Source: an uncultured Oscillospiraceae bacterium (lineage in GTDB: Bacteria > Bacillota > Clostridia > Oscillospirales > Oscillospiraceae). Taken from it: DNA of 11,829 nucleotides. Below the pieces are notes generated by a model. That model did no database searches, had not been told where the DNA came from, and saw only the letters and a list, made by a program, of their open reading frames with translations. Positions 7,411-11,829 of the stretch are shown here, one piece after another. Location: positions 1-11,829 of the forward strand of contig CAAFEV010000243.1 in NCBI GenBank assembly GCA_900762005.1, written 5' to 3'. Every line of letters starts with the position of its first letter. The first letter of the stretch is position 1. Position numbers and translations under genes: made by a program.

Positions 7411-9048
7411 TCAGCCGGTAATCTGTGTCTCGACCAATCTGCCGTGGCAGTATTTTCTGCGCAGCACCGGCTTCTCGATTTTTCCGGTGGGATTGCGCGG
7501 TACGGTGTCAAAAATAATTCTGCGCGGACGCTTGTAGCGCGGCAGGGTCTTGCAGAATTGATTGATTTCCTCCTCGTTGCACTGCGCACCATCCTTCAGT
7601 TCGATAATCGCAGCCGCAATCTCTCCCAGACGCGGGTCGGGCAGCCCAATGACCGCAACGTCCTTAATCTTGTCATTGGTACGCAGAAAGTCCTCAATCT
7701 GCACGGGGTACAGATTCTCCCCGCCGGAGATCACGACGTCCTTTTTGCGGTCTACAAGGTATATAAATCCGTCCCCGTCCTGCTTTGCCATGTCACCGGT
7801 ATAGAGCCAGCCGTTCTTTAATACCTCTGCGGTTGCCTCGGAATTCTTGTAATAGCAGAGCATCACGCCCGAGCCTTTTACAATCAGCTCTCCGACCTCG
7901 CCATTTGCAACGTCGTTTCCCCGCTCGTCAACAATTCTGGTCTGCCAGCCGAAGCCCGCCTTACCGATTGCGCCGACCTTGGCAATGTTCTCCACTCCCA
8001 GATGCACGCAGCCAGGGCCGATGGACTCCGAAAGCCCGTAATTGGTATCATAGCTGTGCTTTGGAAACCACTTCTGCCAGCGGTGAATCAGGCTGGGCGG
8101 TACAGGCTGGGCACCGATGTGCATCAGTCGCCATTGGTCGAGCAAATAATGATTGAGGTCAATCGCTCCGCTCTCAATCGCGTCCAGCATATCCTGCGCC
8201 CACGGCACCAGCAGCCAGACAATCGTGCATTTCTCCTCAGTCACCGCGCGCAAAATCCACTCCGGCTTAACCCCGCGCAGCAGCACCGCACGGCTGCCGG
8301 AAATCAGACTGCCGAACCAGTGCATCTTTGCGCCCGTGTGATACAGCGGCGGTATACAGAGGAACACATCGTCACGGCTCTGTCCGTGATGCGCCTGTTC
8401 GGTAAAGCACGAGCCGACCAACGCCCTGTGGTTGTGCAAAATCGCCTTCGGGAAGCCCGTCGTGCCCGAGGAAAAATAGATTGCGGCAAGGTCATCCTCG
8501 TGTAAATAGACGGGAGGCGCGGTGCGCGAGCAATAGCTTGACAGCACCAGATACGACTCGGCAAAGGCAGGTACCTCCTTGCCGACATAGAAGAAGAGCT
8601 TCACGCGCTGTACCGCCGGCACAACAGATGCGACCCGTTCCGTAAATTCCGGACCGAATACCAGCACGTCCACGTCCGCCAAGTCCAGGCAGTAGGCAAT
8701 CTCGTCGCCCGAATATCGGAAATTCATCGGTACGGCAATCGCGCCCGCCTTTAAAATACCGAAATAGATGGGCAGCCATTCCAGACAGTTCATCAGTAAA
8801 ATACCGACCTTCTGCCCTTTGTGAATGCCGCGGCTGAGTAACAGATTGGCAAAGCGGTTTGCTTTTTTATCAAACTGTCCCCAGGTAATCTCTCTGCGAT
8901 AGGGCAGCTCCGCCTGCGAGGTTTCAATCAGACCGAAATCGCGCCAGGTTTTCGCCAAATCGCGCTGCTCGGAGGGATTGATTTCCACAAGTGCTGTCTC
9001 CTCCTCGTACAGTCTCGCGTTTCTCTCTAAAAAATCAGAAATAACCAT
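7411..9048 (-). CDS. AMP-forming acyl-CoA synthetase, first gene under the T-box
   Basis: A 545-residue ANL-superfamily acyl-CoA synthetase. It adenylates a carboxylic acid and transfers it to CoA. Motifs in order (numbered from the chosen start) are the phosphate loop FSSGTTGFPKA (192-202), NYGLSESIGPG (336-346), YTGDMAKQDGDG (416-427), the hinge region VDRKKDVVISGGENLYPVQIE (about 432-452) and the catalytic lysine K523 in NPTGKIE. It belongs to the fatty/medium-chain or aryl acyl-CoA synthetase branch and is clearly a different subfamily from the PaaK in the same cluster. ATG 9048 is chosen because AGGAG lies 6 bases upstream. An in-frame TTG at 9063 sits directly against the terminator U-run and has no ribosome binding site. 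The tyrosine T-box suggests a substrate such as 4-hydroxyphenylacetate or another aryl acid. A branched or medium-chain fatty acid is the alternative. Family is sure; substrate is inference. Confidence 0.94.
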   Translation of the reverse strand: MVISDFLERNARLYEEETALVEINPSEQRDLAKTWRDFGLIETSQAELPYRREITWGQFDKKANRFANLLLSRGIHKGQKVGILLMNCLEWLPIYFGILKAGAIAVPMNFRYSGDEIAYCLDLADVDVLVFGPEFTERVASVVPAVQRVKLFFYVGKEVPAFAESYLVLSSYCSRTAPPVYLHEDDLAAIYFSSGTTGFPKAILHNHRALVGSCFTEQAHHGQSRDDVFLCIPPLYHTGAKMHWFGSLISGSRAVLLRGVKPEWILRAVTEEKCTIVWLLVPWAQDMLDAIESGAIDLNHYLLDQWRLMHIGAQPVPPSLIHRWQKWFPKHSYDTNYGLSESIGPGCVHLGVENIAKVGAIGKAGFGWQTRIVDERGNDVANGEVGELIVKGSGVMLCYYKNSEATAEVLKNGWLYTGDMAKQDGDGFIYLVDRKKDVVISGGENLYPVQIEDFLRTNDKIKDVAVIGLPDPRLGEIAAAIIELKDGAQCNEEEINQFCKTLPRYKRPRRIIFDTVPRNPTGKIEKPVLRRKYCHGRLVETQITG

Positions 9049-9064
9049 TGCCTTCTCCTTCAAT

Positions 9065-9095
9065 AAAAAACGTCCTCTGCATTACGCAGAGGACG
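9065..9095 (-). terminator. T-box intrinsic terminator
   Basis: On the minus strand CGTCCTCTGC, loop GTAAT and GCAGAGGACG form a perfect 10-bp stem followed by six T residues (9070-9065). The 5' arm contains CCTCT, which is also needed by the competing antiterminator, giving the mutually exclusive switch. It ends 16 bases before the synthetase ATG, leaving room only for the ribosome binding site. Confidence 0.95.
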
Positions 9096-9119
9096 AGAAA
9101 TTCCCGTGGTACCACCTCT
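9088..9119 (-). promoter_or_regulatory. T-box antiterminator core with UGGU tRNA-acceptor bulge
   Basis: AGAGG (9119-9115) can pair with CCTCT (9092-9088). The 7-base bulge UGGUACC (9114-9108) follows, then ACG pairs with CGU to close the upper helix. UGGU is complementary to a 3'-ACCA end, i.e. discriminator base A, which is what bacterial tRNA-Tyr carries (also many other tRNAs, so this is consistent rather than diagnostic). Confidence 0.93.
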
Positions 9120-9207
9120 ATTGGGTCTTTGCGGATGAAACATCCCGCGCTGTAACGGGCGTACCCGTTCTTGCCTACTGTCCTGTTCGGCAAGACCGCT
9201 CGGAAGT

Positions 9208-9210
9208 GTA
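9208..9210 (-). promoter_or_regulatory. T-box specifier triplet UAC (tyrosine)
   Basis: The 3' side of the specifier loop reads GTGAA-TAC-ACTTCCGAG. In T-boxes the specifier follows a GAA that makes the loop-E motif with AGUA on the other strand and is followed by a purine. The flanking helix GCAAACCGT/GCGGCTTGT sets this register independently. UAC is a Tyr codon. A shifted register (AUA, ACA) would break the GAA/AGUA arrangement. Confidence 0.82.
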
Positions 9211-9310
9211 TTCACAAGCCGCGCTGCCGCTGCCTCTCACCTGCCGGCAGCTCTCTTCGGGTGCATACGGTTTGCTACTTGATTTCGTCATTGCGTTCTG
9301 TATTGCGATT

Positions 9311-9339
9311 ACTTTAGCACTTTTAACCGCGAAAGTCAA
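9311..9339 (-). promoter_or_regulatory. Sigma-A-type promoter of the T-box transcript
   Basis: TTGACT (9339-9334) and TAAAGT (9316-9311) are spaced by 17 bases on the minus strand. The start point is expected near the A at 9304, about five bases before the 5' strand of Stem I, which fits a leader that begins with its structural element. The -35 box starts only 16 bases after the thioesterase stop codon, and no terminator separates the two units. Confidence 0.85.
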
Positions 9340-9355
9340 GCCCTTTTTTCATAAA

Positions 9356-9775
9356 TTATAAACTCTTTTCCTGCAAATCAATGGTGTATCCGGTCATCGT
9401 GAGCAGGGCGACCTTCGTGCCCAGCTCATCGCGCACGGAAACCTGATAACAGGTCGTGTGCCTGCCGTGCTTTACGCAATCCGCCTCGGCGATCAACCGC
9501 TCTCCCCTTGCTGCGGAAAGAAAGGAAATATCCGCCTGCAACGAGATAACGGTCTGATTGTGCAGCCCGTAATTCGCGGCAACCGCCGACGCAAAATCGG
9601 CGAGCGTAAAGATTGCGCCGCCCATCACGGTGCCCCTTGCGTTTTTATGAATCGGCAAAATCGGCATTTCACAAACCGCACGGCGCGGCTGCGCCTGCGT
9701 AATGCAGGCACCGGCAGCCTGTGTTGCAAACAAATCCTTGCTGAAGATACCGCGCAGCCGTTCTAACTCTTCCAT
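9356..9775 (-). CDS. Hotdog-fold thioesterase, PaaI family
   Basis: A 139-residue single-domain hotdog protein, typical for PaaI-type acyl-CoA thioesterases. The diagnostic segment is HKNARGTVMGGAIFTLADFASAV (split here as HKNARGTVMGG, 43-53, and AIFTLADFASAV, 54-65). N45 and D60 are in the positions used for catalysis in the family, and the usual HGG reads MGG. The central helix is followed by strands with QADISFL (80-86) and GERLIAEADC (91-100). It would hydrolyse a CoA thioester in the cytoplasm, probably aryl or medium-chain acyl-CoA. The ATG at 9775 has AGGA six bases upstream, overlapping the stop of the preceding LtaS-like gene seven bases away, so the two are co-transcribed. It lies upstream of the T-box promoter and is not under its control. 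Trimming stray arylacyl-CoA is possible but inferred only from proximity. Confidence 0.88.
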   Translation of the reverse strand: MEELERLRGIFSKDLFATQAAGACITQAQPRRAVCEMPILPIHKNARGTVMGGAIFTLADFASAVAANYGLHNQTVISLQADISFLSAARGERLIAEADCVKHGRHTTCYQVSVRDELGTKVALLTMTGYTIDLQEKSL

Positions 9776-9782
9776 GCTATTC

Positions 9783-11783
9783 CTATCCCTCCCACTTTAT
9801 CGGCTCGGTCCGGCTGAGAACCAAAAGAGAGTCGGTTGCGGATATCTGCGCAACCGCAATTACATCCTCCGTCGCGAGCAAGGCTTCTGACAGCCTTAAC
9901 TGCTGCGGTGAAAGAAACTCGGTCGGATACGCCTCGTCATTGACCAGCACCGTGCTGTAGGGCGTAAAGTTCTCACCGTATATCATGTAGCTACCCGTCT
10001 CGGGGTCCTCCGGCACGACGGAAGACAGCGTAATCTTCAAAACGCCAAATTGCAGGTCGGTCGGCAGCGGTATCGGGTTCGAAGCATAGTGCTCCCCGTC
10101 CACTAAATCATACTCCAGTACCAGCAATTCATCGGTATAGACCCGCTCCGTCTCCGGCGCATAGGAAAAAAGCTGGTGCTCGCGGAACATCGTGCCCTCG
10201 TGAATGCCGCAGCGGTCAAGAATATATGCAGAGAGCTGATAGGTCTGTAAATCGCGCTGCTCCCGTTTCATATCGAAATTCGACCAGAGAATGTATTCCG
10301 TCGTCTGATTGTCACCGTAAGACAGCTCCTCGAGCTGAATGTTAAAGCTCGGCAAATGGTCGCCGTAAAACACGACCACGGTCGGCTCGTCAAAGCGTTT
10401 CATTTCCGCCGTCAGCTCCGCAATAAATGCGTCGCACTCCTTCAGTTGTCCGAGGTAGTAGGCAAAGCCATTCTGCCGTGCTTCGTCCGCCATTCCCCCG
10501 ACTTCTACAATCGGCACTTCCTCCTGTAACACGCTCGGGTACTTCCCGTGAGGCTGTACGGAAACGGCAAAGACGAAATCTCTTCCCTCTGTAGAACGCA
10601 GCGCGTTGACAATTTCTCCGGTCAAAACGCTGTCCTTCGCCCAGCCGCGCGGATTATATTCCACCTGATTCATATATTCGATGGAGGTAAAGGTATCAAA
10701 GCACAAATTTGCGTAGACAATATCTCTGTCGTAGAAGGTCGCGTTGTTATTGTGAATGGCGTGGGTGCCGTAACCGATGCCTGACAGTACAGAGGCAAGC
10801 GACTCCAGCGGCTTGTTCATAATCGTCGTCATATAGGGGTATTCTCCAACCCCGAAATGGTCTAAATTCATTCCGGTCAAAACCTCAAACTCCGTGTTTG
10901 CCGTGCCTGCGCCCACGCCCGGAACGGAGAGCAGCCCGTTGGTGCAGGTGCTGCGCAGCGCGGAAAAGTTTGGCACGGGATTTTCCGAAAAGGTCAGCTC
11001 CTTCATATAGTTCGCGTCAAAAAAGGACTCCAGCTGCACATAGATGATATTCGGTTTCGTCTTGCTTGTTGTGGGCAGTGTTTTCTGCCGGTCTAAAATA
11101 TCCTGCACAATCGGCTCGGAATACTTCTCGGGCGAAACGACACCGCGTGTAACAAGGCTTGCCGAAAAGCTGTAGGCAAAGCCATTTTTTTGGTAAGCTT
11201 CAGACAGCTTGGAATACTCCGTGGATTTGCTCAACGCTCCGGTGTGCAGCAGCAGCACTGTGGCAAGCAGCAGAAGGCACCCGCCAAGCAGTGTGTGCGT
11301 CAGACCGAACCAGAAGGCAGGCTCCGCCTTCCTCGTGTTCTGCCACAGAAAAAAGACAAAGCCCAAAACGGCGGAAATTCCGAGCATCAAAAGAGCAAGC
11401 ATAAAATGGGACAGATATTTTTCAAAAATATCGCGCACAGAAGCCATCAGCCAGATATCCGAGGCAGTCAGCGGCATGGAACGGTAAGACAAAATGATAA
11501 AATTCGCGAACGAAACGCCGAACCAGATTGCAGAAATCAGAACGAAGAAAAAGGTACGGCGGCGAAACAGCAGTGCAAGGCAGAGTGTGAAGAAAATCAG
11601 TAACACGCCGTAGCAGAAGACGTGCGGACTGCGAAGCACAAAGCCGAATGCGTCTGAAATACTTCTGCGCGCAAGAATCTCCATAAGAAGGTTCAGCAGT
11701 ACCGAATAGACCGCGTAAAGCAGCAGCGTCCGGTAATTTGTCCGGTTGAACTGACAGCGCAGCTTCCCGATTCCGTTGTTCAC
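9783..11783 (-). CDS. LtaS-family membrane phosphoglycerol transferase with C-terminal extension
   Basis: A 666-residue polytopic enzyme of the lipoteichoic acid synthase/alkaline-phosphatase-like superfamily. About five membrane segments occupy residues 18-36, 55-74, 78-99, 126-147 and 160-181, followed by a large extracellular sulfatase-fold domain from about 243. Conserved metal and catalytic positions are visible: E252 in QLESFF, the probable nucleophile T294 in GAGTANTEFE, H412 in QPHGKYPS, and D475-H476 in FYGDHLPSFN. The family moves glycerol-phosphate from phosphatidylglycerol onto a glycolipid anchor or another extracellular acceptor. The sulfatase domain seems to end near 550, leaving about 110 extra residues with a beta-rich, TIG-like pattern (YMIYGENFTPYSTVLVNDEA, 599-618) not found in typical LtaS. 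The start is GTG 11783, with AGGAGGTGA at 11799-11791, an ideal site. A TATACT at 11826-11821 could be a -10 box, but its -35 lies outside the window. Superfamily is firm; the polymer made is unknown. Confidence 0.92.
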   Translation of the reverse strand: MNNGIGKLRCQFNRTNYRTLLLYAVYSVLLNLLMEILARRSISDAFGFVLRSPHVFCYGVLLIFFTLCLALLFRRRTFFFVLISAIWFGVSFANFIILSYRSMPLTASDIWLMASVRDIFEKYLSHFMLALLMLGISAVLGFVFFLWQNTRKAEPAFWFGLTHTLLGGCLLLLATVLLLHTGALSKSTEYSKLSEAYQKNGFAYSFSASLVTRGVVSPEKYSEPIVQDILDRQKTLPTTSKTKPNIIYVQLESFFDANYMKELTFSENPVPNFSALRSTCTNGLLSVPGVGAGTANTEFEVLTGMNLDHFGVGEYPYMTTIMNKPLESLASVLSGIGYGTHAIHNNNATFYDRDIVYANLCFDTFTSIEYMNQVEYNPRGWAKDSVLTGEIVNALRSTEGRDFVFAVSVQPHGKYPSVLQEEVPIVEVGGMADEARQNGFAYYLGQLKECDAFIAELTAEMKRFDEPTVVVFYGDHLPSFNIQLEELSYGDNQTTEYILWSNFDMKREQRDLQTYQLSAYILDRCGIHEGTMFREHQLFSYAPETERVYTDELLVLEYDLVDGEHYASNPIPLPTDLQFGVLKITLSSVVPEDPETGSYMIYGENFTPYSTVLVNDEAYPTEFLSPQQLRLSEALLATEDVIAVAQISATDSLLVLSRTEPIKWEG

Positions 11784-11829
11784 AATGCCCTCACCTCCTG
11801 CGACTTGATTTCGTTATACAAGTATATCA

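Larger units (their letters stand above)
9065..9304 (-). promoter_or_regulatory. T-box riboswitch leader, predicted tRNA-Tyr responsive
   Basis: A full-length transcriptional T-box leader of about 240 bases upstream of the acyl-CoA synthetase. From the 5' end: a lower Stem I (GCGGTCT at 9199-9193 pairing with AGAACGC near 9299); an ATGA/GAG kink-turn-like pair; a loop-E strand AGTA facing GAA; then the specifier UAC. The distal Stem I has AGAGAG plus a GCTGCC/GGCAGC helix capped by GGTGAGA. Stem II is CTTGCC/GGCAAG (9194-9189 with 9175-9170), Stem III is AACGGG-TACG-CCCGTT (9169-9154), and another small hairpin lies at 9148-9131. The AGAGGTGGTACCACGGG T-box sequence and the terminator follow. 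Known behaviour of the class: uncharged cognate tRNA pairs with specifier and bulge, stabilises the antiterminator and allows transcription. Thus the synthetase, the symporter and any readthrough into iorAB should be induced when tyrosyl-tRNA is uncharged. Class assignment is near certain. Confidence 0.96.

Noticed and set aside
9049..9063. TTG start adding five residues to the acyl-CoA synthetase
   Set aside because: The TTG sits against the terminator U-run and would include the ribosome binding site in the coding part; ATG 9048 with AGGAG six bases upstream is far better.
9064..9361. Plus-strand reading frame across the T-box region
   Set aside because: The region is fully explained as a minus-strand promoter, T-box leader and terminator; the frame has no ribosome binding site or family resemblance.
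11821..11826. TATACT as a -10 box for the LtaS-like gene
   Set aside because: The matching -35 region lies beyond the window edge, so a promoter cannot be supported.

Overview
The window looks like a piece of a chromosome from a strictly anaerobic Firmicute (Clostridia, plausibly an Oscillospiraceae/Ruminococcaceae-like gut or rumen bacterium). The pointers are a classical T-box leader, strong AGGAGG-type ribosome binding sites, a ferredoxin-dependent 2-oxoacid oxidoreductase, an LtaS-family protein and moderately high GC (judged by eye, not computed). Every gene I can support is on the minus strand, so transcription runs from the right edge to the left edge.

Layout in the direction of transcription. 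(1) 11783-9356: an LtaS/sulfatase-fold membrane phosphotransferase with an unusual C-terminal beta-rich extension, followed 7 bases later by a small hotdog-fold (PaaI-like) thioesterase. (2) 9339-9065: a sigma-A-type promoter and a complete T-box leader with Stem I, Stem II, Stem III, antiterminator and terminator. Its specifier triplet reads UAC (tyrosine) and its UGGU bulge fits a tRNA with discriminator A. (3) 9048-5783: an AMP-forming acyl-CoA synthetase and a sodium:solute symporter. (4) 5780-5752: a second good promoter just after the symporter gene. (5) 5721-435: iorA, iorB, paaK, a two-ACT-domain protein and a class I/II aminotransferase, tightly packed, with iorA/iorB overlapping by 4 bases. 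(6) 427-393: a perfect 15-bp inverted repeat with no U-run. (7) 361-1: a Gln/Pro-rich small membrane protein cut by the left edge.

How the genes fit together. IorAB interconverts arylpyruvate and arylacetyl-CoA with ferredoxin. PaaK and the acyl-CoA synthetase can make arylacyl-CoA from free aryl acids using ATP, the symporter could import the acid, and the aminotransferase interconverts arylpyruvate and aromatic amino acid. Most such sets are annotated as aromatic amino acid fermentation. However, a T-box switches genes on when its tRNA is uncharged, that is, when the amino acid is scarce. A tyrosine-starvation switch in front of ATP-consuming acid activation argues that this cluster runs the reductive way: scavenged 4-hydroxyphenylacetate (and perhaps phenylacetate or indoleacetate) -> arylacetyl-CoA -> reductive carboxylation -> arylpyruvate -> tyrosine. 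This is the main point of interest. The individual families are well known; the wiring is what deserves checking.

No RNA genes other than the T-box leader, no insertion sequences, no CRISPR array and no gene-free stretch longer than 300 bases were seen. The 9064-9355 gap is filled by the T-box and its promoter.
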